A stretch of DNA of 64,000 nt from Aptenodytes patagonicus (GCF_965638725.1 NC_134962.1:7501-71500), one strand, 5' to 3'; positions 46,584-59,127 are shown, counted from the first letter of the stretch. Translations and numbers: made by a program. The notes: generated from the sequence alone by a model not told the origin.

Positions 46584-46595
46584 AAGACGGTAAGG
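46584..46595 (+). other. Plus-strand splice-donor candidate
   Basis: ccgaagacg|GTAAGG, cut after 46589, lies just outside the CpG-rich array on the side opposite the minus-strand start. It could be the end of a non-coding first exon of a divergent transcript. This is a single motif and weak on its own. Confidence 0.2.
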
Positions 46596-46599
46596 ACTT

Positions 46600-48408
46600 A
46601 CTTGGGGGTATAGGGCTTAAATTCATCTGCCCTTTTCCCACTCGCGGCCCAGGCAGTAATATTCGTTGCCTCTCTACCAAAAAGCATCCAAGTGGCTCGG
46701 GCATGTCAGTCCTTTGCATTTGGCTACTTTAAAAGTCTGGCGGTTGTTTCTGTCCGTGCCCCCCACCCCATTACCTAGGGAGGAGAAGCAGCACAGGGAG
46801 CTTGCGGAACAGGGTTTCTTATCCCTCCGAGTAAGCCCCAAGGATTGCTGTATGGCTCCGCATGTGGCATCAGGGTTGTGGGAGTGACAGCAGTGAGTCA
46901 ACAGATGCTGGAGAGAGATTTAAAAAAACTAAGGCAACGCAGATGCCTGACATCCTGAAGGTAAGAGAGAAGAGACTGAAAGCTGCTTTGTGTGAGAGGG
47001 GCAGCTCTGTTTAGCAGGAAGCAGCACGTCCGAGCAGACCAGATGCAAGTGGCTGATCTGCAAATGAGCGATACGCTGGTGATCCTTGGGCTTTGCTGTG
47101 TTGTTTGCACCTTTCCTCACCTCTGTGCTGTCAGTGCTCTGCTCTCCTAACCCTGCATACACACAAGGCTACCTGTGCAGGGCTTGTTACTCAGATAAGA
47201 GACACTGCAGGATGTTACTTACCACCCTGCCCTCCAGCATGCACAGTAATTAGACATGAAGCAGGGAAAGCAAAGAGGCATGTCGGTATATTAGATGTCC
47301 TCAGCAGATGACTGCAGAGCCCTGGAGGTTCCACCTTTGCTCTGTACAGGAGCATAGCTCTGCACTCCTTGCCGCTCCTACCAGCAAGCGTCGCAGTCAC
47401 ACTTTGCTGCCTGCAACACGCAATACATGGTAGGCTGGATGGGCTGTTCTGCCACTGTGTCAGGTGAGCAGCTCAGTTCCTTTGGCTGCCTAATTTGCCT
47501 CCTTAAAACAATCACTTCAGCACTCGGTTTCTTTATTTCGGACCCCTCTAAATATCTCCTGGCCTGCAAGCCATTCTCAGCTATCAACACAGCTGAAATA
47601 CAGTGCTGGTAGAAATCTAGCTGTCATCTTGCTTTGATGTCAAAAGGCTTTTGTAACTTGAACCCCTGATTGTTTTGGCATCAAGACTGCAAGGCAAGAA
47701 ATACGCCTGTACTTGAACAAGCAAGACACCCGCCAAATAGCTGTGCACAGTGATACGTGGCTGCCTGTGACTGACACCTTTTTCTGCTAAAACCAGAGCA
47801 CGGTTTCCTTGTGAAGAGCCATTGGCAGTGCAGAATGTATCTCAGCTTTCCTTGCAGCGGGTCCCCAGAGAACAGCGTCTTAGTTCGACTGGAGGGTGCG
47901 GCAGCCTGTTGTCATCCCGGCCCCTTGCCCTTGAGAAAGTGGCCGCCTGTAGCAGCGGCAGAACCACTGCTGCCCAAAGGGGAAAGGAATGACTTGGTGT
48001 AAAGCTCGCCAGGCTGCCTGTGTCCTGTGCAGAGTCGATGACCTCGGCAGCCTGTGCACAGGGCAAAGCTGACAACCCGAGAAGGAGTCACAGGGTGTAG
48101 CAGTTTCTGCAACAACCGTACTTTCCAGCCTAGCTGGACAGAGTAAGAGGCAAGAGAAAGGGGCCTGCTGGGTGCCTGGAGAGGCAGAACTGCTGTAGAT
48201 TGTGCTGTGGTTGTTTCGCTCTTTGTCTTTGGCAGAGTTACTTCCCAGAGGTTGGGAGACAGGTACGTTTGCACGGCATGAGTACTGCTGCTTATGGAGC
48301 AAAAGGCACTATAAAGCAGCAATGAAGAACAAGGATGGCCAATCAAGATGGTAGGAATAACATGGAGAGCCTAAAGCATTAGCCAGGCAGGGCTTGCGAC
48401 TAACCTTG
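46600..48408. other. No gene seen; unique-looking interval
   Basis: Mixed-composition sequence. Open frames up to 144 codons on the minus strand (47912-48346) show no recognisable domain, and several overlapping frames of similar length make chance likely. No repeat family was recognised. Confidence 0.4.
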
Positions 48409-49015
48409 TGTCATGGTTTAATCCCAGCCGGCAACTAAGCACCACGCAACCGCTCACTCACTCCCCCCACGCCCCGTGGGATGGGAGAGAGAATCAGAAG
48501 GGTAAAAGTGAGAAAACTCATGGGTTGAGATAAAAACAGTTCAATAACCACAACAACAACCACAACCACCAACCACAACCACTTGTAAGGAAAAGAGAAA
48601 AACATAAATGACAAAGAGATAAAAATAAAACCCAAGAAAGACAAGTGATACAAGTGAAAACAATTGCTCACCACCAACCGACCGATGCCCAGCCAGTACC
48701 CGAGCAGCAGTCCCCCCACCAATCTCCCCCCCCAGCTTTATATGCTGAGTGTGACGTCATATGGTATGGAATATCCCTTTGGTCAGTTGGGGTCAGCGTC
48801 CTGGCTGTGTCCCCTCCCAGCTTCTTGTGCACCCCCAGCCTACTCGCCAGTGGGGTGGTGTGAGAAGCAGAAAAGGCCTCGACTGTGTAAGCACTGCTCA
48901 GTATTAACTAAAACATCCCTGTGTTATCAACACTGTTTTCAGCACAAATCCAAAACATAGGCCCATACTAGCTACTATGAAGAAAATTAACTCTATCCCA
49001 GCGAAAACCAGCACA
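48409..49015 (-). mobile_element. Solo LTR related to the provirus LTRs
   Basis: Starts tgtcatggtttaatcccagc and ends ...agcgaaaaccagcaca. It is the same family as the proviral LTRs at 27.8 and 34.0 kb but clearly diverged, with a CAACAACC-type tract in place of (AAT)n. CATATAAA lies on the minus strand near 48737. The flanks (ccttg and gggtt) do not show a duplication. No internal sequence is attached. Confidence 0.85.
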
Positions 49016-49400
49016 GGGTTCCCATAGCCTTCAGTTTGCTCCTTTGCTTTTCCTAACCCTTTTATTTTTTCATCTCCATGTTTTCCTTAAGCATTGTGCA
49101 CAGCACTGTTATCCCAGACCGGCCATATTAGAAAGTCCTCCTGCACAGAGGGTTAAGAAAGATCTCTAAGCAAAAAAGGAGAAAAAAAATCTGGTAGTCA
49201 TCTACATGCCCAACCATCAACAGTCTCCACCAAAAGATGCTGTAAATTCCTTTTCCTCTAAAAGGCTACCGAGCGAAGGAGAGAAAGGTCCCACCCGATA
49301 CTTATTCAAACACCTCTTACAAACTAATCTGTTATGAATAAAAATCAAGATTCTATTAACAATAGCAGATAACTACTTACTTACACAACACATAGTGTCA
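49016..49400. other. No feature seen
   Basis: AT-rich spacer right of the solo LTR. No gene, RNA or known repeat recognised. Confidence 0.4.
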
Positions 49401-49890
49401 GTGGAAACTTTGGGACAAGATCTGGAGGACCTGTGGCATGGCTGGGAGTGTTTCAGGTCTATGGGATCACTGCAGTCCCATTGCAGGTGACAAGGTGGAT
49501 CCCTGTGTGGCATGAAGCTGGCAGGAGCCATGTCAGCCTCCAGTGGTGCTGGTGCCAAGCAGGCTGCAGGCCTGCCCAACTGGGACTGTTTCCCCTTATT
49601 GATTCTAATGACACCTGTATTAACTGAGAATAAAACATATTCAAGGGCTAGCTTGCTGCTGTTGGCACAGGGTCTGGGGGTGGTTTTGGCATTGACTGGG
49701 GCTTTGGGACAGGCTCCCGGGGATGTTCTGGAGTTGGTGATGATGCGGGGACAGAGTCTGGAGGCATCTGTGAGGGTGCTGGGGCGGGGTTTGGGGATCA
49801 TCGAGGGTTTTGGGGCAGAATATATAGGCGGTTTAGGGTCTTGCAGGGAACTGGTTTGGGGGGGGGCTCTGTTGGGCCTTTAGCTGGAGA
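49401..49890. repeat. G-rich minisatellite
   Basis: Imprecise repeats of a ggggctttgggacagg / gtctggaggcatctg type, about 40-55 bp apart, strongest at 49670-49890, with G8 near 49858. It resembles the block at 51880-52110. Confidence 0.55.
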
Positions 49891-51124
49891 AGGGAAGTAC
49901 TGGCATGGTGTCAGAATGGGGGTCCCATTCCAGAAGGGTGCTTAGTGCATACTGATGCTACACATGCTTGTCCTGGTGCTGCTGGTTTCCTGGGGCAATG
50001 TCAGAGGCAATGAGTAACCCAGTGCCACATGCGGATATAGGCAGCCCAGTGACTTTGGGTCAGCTGTGTGGGCTGAGCAGGGCTTGGGGATGCTTGTCAT
50101 GGTTTTCAATTAGTTAGTGCCCTGGTTAATTGGCTCCCACAGCCTATGCCTGGGGGGTGGGAGAGAGCTCAGGGTGCCTGAAAGTGTCTGTTTTGCTTCT
50201 CCAATTACAATTCTCAAGTAATTAATTCACGGCTGCACTCCTTGTGCCTGACTGAAATCCAACCTTCAGTCTGCTCAGTCCATTGGTCTTAAACCTTTTT
50301 GTGACTTCCCAGCACTCTAGGGCATACTTGCCACAGAAGCTGTCCTCCCTGGGATGCCGTGCCAAAATCCTGCTCCAGGGCCTGCCTGCCTCCCCGTACT
50401 TCCAGGCTGCCCGTGTCCACAGGGGCGAGTGCACACACCATCTGGTGCTGGGGAGGAACTGGGGCCCGAATGGTGATACAAGGAAAAGGGAAAGTCAAAT
50501 CCATGCTCTGGGCAGGCCATGCCCCATGCTCCCAGTAAGGAGCAGAGCCCAGCCAGAGCCCTCCACCTCTGCCTCCCGGCAGCAATGGCCCCAACGGGCA
50601 GGAGACTTCCCCACCCACGTTGCCTGCAGCCACCTGAAGGGCTACAGTTACCTTGCACAGACCCCTGGGCCCTTGGCACCAGCCAGCCTGGCTCTCACCT
50701 GCCATTGGGAGGAGGAACCTGCCCCACCTCGGCACCTTGCTGCTCCCGGGCACCATGCACGTGCCGGCCATGAATGCAGCAACAGCGCAGGAGAGTGAAG
50801 GGACAACACAGACCCCAAAAGGCATCTCCAGCACACACACCCCCCCACATGCTCACGTGCAGCGCTGCCATGGCTGCTCACACCACTGCCCCTGGTGAGC
50901 AGCGGCCACCTCACGCACATGCACCAGAGCATGCTGCTCACACCTGGGATGAGGCGCAGCAATGTCTGCATCGCGGCAGCTTGGCCTGTCCCAGAGACAT
51001 GAGCGGGTAGCAGCGGGAACAGGCAGATGCTGTGCCGTTGTGTGAGCACTGCGGAGCGGCAGCAACCAGGGACGGGCTGCGCTGACAGCCTGTGAGCCCC
51101 AGGAAAGGGTGGCAAGTGCTGCCG
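49891..51124. other. No gene seen; GC-rich interval
   Basis: GC-rich DNA with overlapping frames on both strands (171 codons plus at 50283-50798, 183 codons minus at 50289-50840). Openness on both strands over the same bases, without domains, suggests composition rather than coding. Confidence 0.4.
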
Positions 51125-51690
51125 CTAACCAGAACTCCGGTGAACTGCACCAAACCACGCCTGCGTGAGCCTGCAGGATGCAGTGCGCATGCGCAAGCCC
51201 CGCGGCTGCAGTACTGAGGAGTAATCGAGGGAGGGCACCAGTGAGCACGGCAGGAAGCAGTGCGCATGTGTCAGTCGGCTGGCTGTAGCACTGGAGTCTA
51301 ATGACGAGAGGGCAGCGCTGTGCACGGCAGGATATACTGCGCTTGCGTAAACCCATTGGCTGCAATACCGCCTGGGTCTCCGGGAAGGGCAGTAGAGAGC
51401 ATCCCCTTTCAAACTGCTTGCGCGAGGTTTTTGTCTGCACTACTGGGCTGAATCAACAGGGGGCAGCAGGAAGCACCACGGGCTGCAGTGCGCATGCGTC
51501 ATGCATCTGGCTGCAGCACTATAGGACGTTCAAGAGAGGGCACCAATAAGCATAGCGGGCTGCTGTGCCCATATGCGCGTGCCGGGCACGTGCAGTACTG
51601 GACTGTAGTCGAGAGGTGGCAGCAGTGTAGTAGGGTCAGCCTCACTGCGCCTGCAACGAGACTTCTGCATGTAATGAGGCGTGAGCTTTC
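51125..51690. repeat. Third NRF1/CTCF-like array, ~77-bp period
   Basis: Seven diverged units. The palindrome or its relic starts at 51184, 51261, 51338, 51415, 51489, about 51572 and about 51646. Most units carry a CTCF-like box: cgagggagggcacc, acgagagggcagc, and CAACAGGGGGCAGCAG at 51454-51469. The phrase ctgcagtactg is shared with the 79-bp array. Confidence 0.75.
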
Positions 51691-51859
51691 CATTGGCTTG
51701 CGCGGAACCGCTCACCCGTTGGCCACTGAGGGACGGGGTGGGGAGCGGGCGTTGGGGCCAGGCTGCGGGGAGTTGCGATGTGTCTCCGCTCCCCGGCCTG
51801 GCTTTCGGTGTGGCAAAGGCCTTTGGGAGTGCCCCGTGTCCTGGGGTGACCCCGGGTGT

Positions 51860-52115
51860 CTGTCACCCGCAGGTGCCAGCCCCGAGGCAGGGTCTGGGGT
51901 GATCGAGAGCCGGTGGGAGTTTTGGGAGGAGGCTGGGAGCTTTGGGGACCCTGTCAGGCTTTGGCGTGTTTTAGGGTTGATGGAAGCTTTGGGGCAGGGT
52001 TTGGATAGCATGTGGGGACAGTTGGGAGCTTTGGGGCAGGGCTGGATGAGTTTGGGGGTTGGTGGAAGTTTTGAATTACAGCTCAAAGCCCCGAGGGCCT
52101 TTGGGCAGGTGTTTG
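51860..52115. repeat. G-rich minisatellite, ~45-bp period
   Basis: Repeats of gggagctttgggga / ggaagctttggggcagggttt at about 51930, 51983 and 52027, with weaker copies. The G-runs could form quadruplexes. It is related to the block at 49.4-49.9 kb. Confidence 0.6.
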
Positions 52116-53459
52116 CCTTCTCCTGACTGCTCCTGCCTTGTGATAGCTTGTAAAGGTCTGCAGATACTAGCCTGTAGTTCTTTGTGGCAGTGTGCAGTTA
52201 TTTCCTAATGTTCTAGGGTTAATGCAATTTATAAACACATATATACTATTACTGTAGGGTGTTAAAGCCAGGCTAAAAATGTTTGCAGCTGCAGTAAACC
52301 GGTTCAGGTCAGACAAAATCAGCTGTACTCACCAGTGCCTATCGATGAAGCAAGGCTAGCAACTGCACCTAAGCAATGTTCTTCCACGTATCTCAACTCC
52401 TCAGTCTCAACTCGGAGACTCTGTTACGGCATTATAAGTTTGTCAGCCAGCGCTTCTTGATGGAGGTGTAGCAAATCTATCACGCTACAGAAACATAAAG
52501 GAAGCAAAAATCAATGTTTGCAGAAAAACATGAAAAAATAAAGTTAGTATATAAGCCTATAGGCCAATCTAATATGCACAAGCAAGGTAAATGAGACTAT
52601 ACAAGCCACAAATACACCTCCCACTCGCCCCCTTTTAGGGGCAGAATAGGATGATATTTGGGCTTCCCGTAGGAGAGAAAGAGGGCCAGTTAGGTGAAAC
52701 TAAGAAGCTTTTAGAGATTGATTTTTCTGGAGCTTTATGTCCACATTTTGGACATAACTGTGCTCTGCCTGTCGTTCAATTAATGCACAAGCAAGATGAT
52801 CCACTTCTTAAAACTCCTGTACAGTAATCCCTATGTGTTAATATTAGTGCCTGCTGTGCCACTTGGGTGGATGGTACTCTGCTGCCTACTCATTTCCCTG
52901 AAATTAGGTACTTTGGGAGGGTCTAAGCAAACTGGATTGCAACCAGGCTATCGAGGGCGAAACTGCTATAGTCCAGACGGCTGCTAAACAGTCTCTCTCA
53001 GAGTGGGTGAAGTTTTGATCCAACCCCAACGTAATGCAATTCCAATGCTATTAGTACTCGCTTTCACTCACTTCTGCTTTGCAACAGTGCCACTCCCACA
53101 GTATCAGTGAATGTGAAAATCCTTACTGGAAAAGGCTTTCCTTGTCTCAGGAGCTTTAAGGCGGGAGTTTTTAAAACCGCTTATTGAAATTCAGTGAAAG
53201 CAGCAGCATATTCCTTGTTCCAGCTCCATTCCAATCCTTTCCAGTAATTTTCATTGCCGTCTGCTGATACCAGCAAAGTTACCTTGCACTGCTGTGAAAA
53301 ATTAAATTCTCCTAAAGCTTCTTTAAATTGGAGTTGAGAAGAAGCTTTTATTCTACATAAATATCTGTCTTCTATCTATCTGTCTTCCCGTTTCCCCAGT
53401 TACAATTCCTGGGGTAGCACTAATTGAGCCTTACTGAAATTGATCTCTCAACTTTATAA
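52116..53459. other. No gene seen
   Basis: AT-rich sequence starting at a compositional change near 52.1 kb. A 63-codon plus-strand frame (52796-52987) has a hydrophobic stretch (YVLILVPAVPLGWMVLCCLL) but no family assignment. Confidence 0.35.
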
Positions 53460-54000
53460 TTTAGATAGTTCTCCCACTTCCTCTTCCGTAGCCTCGGTCA
53501 CTTGACAACCATCTACCTAGGATAATAACTTGGTGCCTTGTAACTTTTAAAAGATAATGCTTCATCACACACAAATATATGTGTATGTATCATACTTCGT
53601 GTTACGTATACAGACTTTGCAGTACATGTTGGTGAGCTATTCTCCTAATCACCAGGAGAAACTTGGTTTCTCTTGTTTGGAGAAGGAGGTAGCTTTCAAT
53701 TGGATCTATTTGATTTTATTACTTTAGTTTGTTTACATTTGTCTGGTCTGTTCAATTTCAGCCATGACAATCTAAAAACTAAGCATGGTGTCTTTCTGTT
53801 TTAACATATGCATGTAAGATTACAAACAGAGCCATCCAAAGCAAAGCTAAGCAAGATGCAGTTAACAATAGCAACAGGGTGCAAGTGGGAGACAGAAATA
53901 ATGCACAATTGTTATCAATAGTTATCTTAGTTAACCAGGCTGGAACACTTCCCTCTGTAGGAGCTTCTGGTGATATCAGGGGTCTGCTAAACCCATTCAC
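53460..54000 (-). pseudogene. Module copy D: AT-rich, diverged, TM-like ORF
   Basis: Matches the exon-X and stalk/TM region of copies A-C at many points (ggtcacttgac, cctagg acceptor, tttgcagtacatgttgg). On the minus strand a 73-codon frame (53779-54000) runs SPEAPTEGSVPAWLTK and then a long hydrophobic stretch (LLLLLTASCLALLWMALFVI) and KTERHH. Exon-like X starts at 53516 after ATCCTAG and reads VDGCQVTEATEEE, conserving the VEDSQVT-TEEE frame of copies B and C. Low GC content and substitutions suggest an older copy. Family unknown. Confidence 0.4.
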
Positions 54001-56389
54001 GGATCTTCTGTCTGTTATCTTTTAACATTTGCTGTCATTGGCTTCATCTCCATAACAAACAAATAAACTTCACATTTCATTTTAACTGAGATGCTGTTAA
54101 ATTTATGCATGTTCTTTTTTCTTTAGCATGGTGGTGGGGTTTTTTCTGTTTTGTTTTGTTTCCCTCAAAGGAAAAGTCCTAATACATCACTCGCCATCAT
54201 GCACTACAGGGTTAAAATTTTGGAAATGTTAAATACAGCAGTTAACCTTTGGTTATTAGACAGGTAGGAGCATCATCTTATACTCACCTGCAACATCTTC
54301 CATAAAACATTGTTTTTATTCTTGTTCAATATTATTCCACTATTCAGTATTCTCTCTCAAACCCTCATATAAACATGCTTAACCCCTAGTTCTCTCAATC
54401 TTTAACTACCTACAAGATGGATGACATTTAATGAGCTTCCAGGAACTGTAGGGCATTATTCAACCAAAACCAGATCTGTAGGTGAATGGACAGTGTAGAC
54501 CCTCTCAAACAAAGCTACCAGTACCTAAATTCAGGAACTCCTCTTACAAAAGCCTGTATAGCACTGTTGTTATTATTGGGTAATGCTCAATGGAGCAATA
54601 GTACATGAAAGAGCACTGATACATTTACAGTCATTCCAGAGGGTTCATCTCACTGTCCTCCTTCCAAAAGCATTCATAGCATTGAGTTTGGTGACTAAAA
54701 AGTCACCAGAAAAACCAAGTACCCTTCATGCCTTAACAAGTGAGTGAGCTAGTTTACACTGATAGACTTTCATTGGTAATGAATGCTATTCTGTCAGAAT
54801 GACCAGTGCAAAAGTCCCTCCAAATGTAATTTAGTGTCACAGGTACAGTACTTAGCCCAGATCCTCTCTATAGCTTGTCACCTGTTTGAGACACTGTACT
54901 TCCCTTGTCTAGCTCATTTGTGTGACCTGATGTACTTCTGTAATGCAGAGATTTGTAATAGAAACATTAAGGTTGAAATTAATAAATTACATGCAGAAAC
55001 ATATGTATGAAAGCACCAGAAGAAATGACAAGAAAGAAGGGACAAAAGAATGGCGTGACTTGACAGCAACAGCAGGTCATTGAGATCACGGTCAGAGTCT
55101 TGAAATGCACAGACTGGGAAAACAAAGGACAGCCTAAAACTAAAGATAGACTACTCACAGAACAGGAGACAAAAGGACAGGCAGTCAATCAACAACATTG
55201 CTTAATGACTCACGGGCCTGGGTCCCTGAAGGGTACAAAAGGCACTTCTAAAATGAGCACATGGTCACCCAGCAAAGAGAACCCAGGAAACATGATGATG
55301 ACTCCAAATCTGGCATCCTTTGTCCTCTGTTTCACCACAAATAGTCTTGGTTGGACTAGCCAGACATACACATCTTGGTCCTTGTTAAAATGTGGGTATG
55401 GAAAACGAGTATGAAAGACTGACTGATTGAAATCTATAGCAGAATGAATGTGAGCGACTGAAATAATTTTTGCTTAAAATAAAATCACCTTCCCCTTCTA
55501 TACAGTCTCACATTTAGCTTTGCTATATTCATTTTACATCAGTAGCTGCTCCCAGTTGATTATTTAAAAATTTCAATGAAACCTAATAGTGTGTGCTTAC
55601 AGAAGAACGTCAAAGAAGAGAGAGCGCTATTTAGGGAAGCGAGGACACAGCAAGCTTGAAATAGCTTGCCTTTTTGAGGCAATACTTTTCTCTCCCTTTT
55701 GCCCAAAGGAAGAGGCTTGTCACACTTACAGTTTCTGCTGTTACACCAATAACTTCTTATTTCATGGTTCACAAAGAAGAAATAACTGTTAAAACAAGTT
55801 GGTTTCTCAAAACTAGCCCTGAGTATGAAATTACAGGAAATGTCCTAAATGTTTTTGTACAGTGACACATGCACAACTGTGCTAATATGAGCAACCTGAA
55901 CAGAGGGAAGGCCAAGAAAATGAATATTTCTCTTCACCTGAATACGTGAGGCTTAGAAACAAGATTTCAGATGCAAAACATAAATGGCAGGTTAAAAAGC
56001 CCTGCAGATTTCATGGCTTCTCAGAATGCTACTGAGTATTTTAAATTGAATAGAAAGAAAAAAGCCGGAATCATTTGCAGAATCATTTGCAATAGTCAAT
56101 GTTGTTATTGTTAATACCAACAGCAGTAGTTTAAAAATTGTGGGATATTTGGTACCAGTGACCTGTTCTTTCCCTGTGTAGCCACTGAGTCATGCCAATG
56201 GTTATTCTGCTAAACACAAAGGATAAATTACTGCAGTATAATTTATTACAAGGTTATTTGCTCAAAAAATTTCCAAAAGGAAACATTATTCCAATATTTT
56301 TATCATAAAAGACATGATTAAATAGGACAAAAGGGCTGACAGTAATGTACTGGGATGGGACTTAGCATATGAGATCACTTACAGTGTCA

Positions 56390-56460
56390 AGTCATTGCAC
56401 CTATCTTGCCGGTTTCCCCAGCTATAAAATAGGGATACTATTCACTACAGATACAAGCTT
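56390..56460 (+). mobile_element. MIR-like SINE trace
   Basis: tcattgcacctatcttgcc is followed by ggtttccccagctataaaat and agggatac. This resembles the MIR core end (gtttcc-catct-taaaatggggata). A weaker cousin, ttgcctcatccataaaaag, lies near 56779. It is ancient and very short. Confidence 0.45.
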
Positions 56461-58183
56461 TAAAAAAAAAAAAAAAAGAGAAGAGTTCAAGGTAAGCTGA
56501 TAGTGTTATGGATGTTCTTGTTACGAAATTATTATGCTTCCAGGGATACAAAATGGGTAGTATCAAAGCCATAATATCTGTAAATAAGAACATGTTACTT
56601 ACCCATGTCCCTTCCCCTCTTTCACAGTTAAAAGTGGCTTCAGACTTTCAAAAGTAAATCCTGTCCAAAATAGTAAGTTTCTGCTGTTGAACCTATCTCA
56701 TGGTTACAAATGACAGCAGCCACAATTCTCTTACAGTGGAAAGCACTTGCCTTCTTGTACAGCTAGAGAAGTTTCATTTGCCTCATCCATAAAAAGAAAC
56801 AAACAAGGCAGTTTCTTTAATGTTTTAATGCTTCTTTAAATCTGCAGTGAGACTCACTTAACACTCTAAAATGCAAATATAGGCTGATCTATCGCCTTGG
56901 AAATAATCCTCAGAAAGTCCCTTGGTTTGATTGTTGTGTTTCTTGCTCACCGATCTCTCCCCAAATCTTGTTCACTCTCTTTACTCCAGTCAGACTCATA
57001 GATTCAGTCTAGTTTGGGAACTAAATGGATTATACTCTGTTTTAGCCGTAGTCATGCATTCCAAACTGACCAGATGCTTTATTGCTGGAGGAACTTGAAA
57101 CAAGCACAGAATGGCCTCAAAGCTAAGTAAGATGCCACACTGGTGGTCAGAAATGTCTTCAGTCTGATTTGAAACTGAGAAAAGTCGTGTGGCTGTGAGT
57201 AAAGAGGAGCTACAGAGGCAGCACTTGTGTACAGTGCTAGATTCTGCAGAACGGGTTTGGTTAGTTTAAGTTAATGCTATGCCAGTGACTAGAGAGAAAA
57301 CCTCTCAAAACCATGATACAGTGTTTGTAGCCTGGTATACTGTGGGCATGACCTGTTCCTTGGCACTCATAGATTCCAAAGAGTTCTCTTTCAGAGACAG
57401 CGTCAGACACAATTATCCACTATGGAATATACAATGAACTCCTAACTATCTAGTTACAGCCCTTCTAAACTCTGTAAGTGCCTGTCTGACTGCCTCTGCT
57501 GCAAGAAAACAGTAAGGAAAGGGTCAGGATGCACAGTAGTGCTGTGGGGAGCGCCCAGGAGAAAAGGGACTGCTGGTGTGACAGGAGGTGTGGATGGTAA
57601 CCACTGTTTCTGGGAGAGGCATCCCCTACTCCGTCAGTAGTTGCCACCCCTGACAGCAGGGTGTATCCTGCTTGGCAGCAGTAACAACTGTTGGGACTTT
57701 CCAGCACTCTGATGCAAAAAAAAAGGCGGCATCTTGCTGACTCCCCAGCAGCCTCTGTCCTTGGCTGTTTCCTACTTTGCTGACTGTTAGAGCTGGACCT
57801 GCTCTCACTGGTCCACTGCCAAAGGAGCTGGCAAATTGTGGAACATTACCTAAACCATCCTGGTTATGCACAGCCACAGTGTATAGCGCTAAATGATTTC
57901 CTGCTAAAAGGAGAAAATGTCTAGCTATGAGTCAAAGGATTTGTGGACAGAGATGCAAGCAGTTCCAGGTGAAGTACTGCTTTAAATTCTTAGGACAAAT
58001 TCAGCATTGCCAAAATACCATGCTATTCTAGTGGTACTGTTGCTGTAGCCATAATGGTCCAAGGTTACACAACAAACAAGATTTGCAGGGTGAAACAGCA
58101 GGCCAGTAGATGCAACTGGAAAACATGGAAAAGCTGTGGGCATGTGAGATTTCTTACACTAGGTCTTGCTAATTCTATTTTAG

Positions 58184-58300
58184 AGAGCATGTTGGATTTC
58201 AGCACAAGAATTGAAATACAGTATTTATAGATATGCTGATGATGTACTTTTTTACTCACCATCTCCTCACTTTTCTTGTTTGATTTGGTCTTTGATTCTC
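58184..58300 (+). mobile_element. Short LINE reverse-transcriptase-like fragment
   Basis: A plus-strand frame reads KYSIYRYADDVLFYSPSP, fitting the YADD motif of L1/Tx1-type LINE RTs with preceding basic and aromatic residues. Similarity fades within about 40 codons. It could be an ancient fragment or chance. Confidence 0.25.
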
Positions 58301-59106
58301 TTAAAGCTTCCATTTCCTTTGTCCCAGACCTTTTCTCTGTCTTTCATACTCATATCCCTGCCAACCATCCCCAGGCTAGGGATTCCCCCAATACCTCCAC
58401 CTGATGATATTTCCTCAAACTTCATTCTCCTCTTCCTCAGTTCTACTCTTCTTGCACTTTAATGAATATCAAACCATCATTCTGGTTCAGTTTTCTCCAT
58501 CTTTGACTCACCCCTAGTTTCCTTCATTTCTGTGATCTTTTTCCTCTTGTAGGGTAATATTTCTTGATGAAAAAATATCAGAATGTGTGGTTTTCCTCTT
58601 CCCCTTAGCTGTACTCCTGACTAACTTTCCATCTTTAATCTATTTCTCTTTTGTCTCAAATGTATGAATTTTTCATCTTCCTCTGTACTTCCTGCTGTGC
58701 TCCATCCCAATTCCTGATCGCCTTAATTCTGCTCCTTGGTCTTTCACACTTGTTTGGCTTCTCTCTAATAACAATATTCTCTTCCATCTCAGACAATTGA
58801 TTCCACTTGCCTTTCCATCTATTACAGCGTTTTCCTTGCGGTTATCAGCTCACTGAGCATGCTATTTACAAGTCCCTTGCAAGTTCATTTCATACACTCC
58901 AATCCTATCCTTTCTTATTATGGATTCCACCCATCAGATTGTTGTGCAGCCTCTCTTCACAAGATTTCCAATATGCCCATTTTTATCCATCTACACAGTT
59001 AAACATCTTGTCCAGGGTCTTGTTATTTTATATCTCATGACACCATTCCTTTGTGTAGGATGAACAAATACAGTCTTGTGGGCTGAGCTGAGCAAATGCT
59101 TAACTA

Positions 59107-59127
59107 ACAAACAAACAAACAAACAAA
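59107..59127. repeat. (CAAA)n microsatellite
   Basis: Five CAAA repeats, aacaaacaaacaaacaaaca. Confidence 0.9.

Noticed and set aside
47912-48346. 144-codon minus-strand ORF
   Set aside because: No homologous domain, no splice or start context, and a competing 140-codon frame overlaps it.
50283-50840. 171- and 183-codon ORFs on opposite strands
   Set aside because: Both strands are open over the same GC-rich bases and neither has a domain, so composition is the simpler explanation.
55100-55414. 104-codon plus-strand ORF in AT-rich DNA
   Set aside because: Single weak frame with no recognisable motif or conserved signals.
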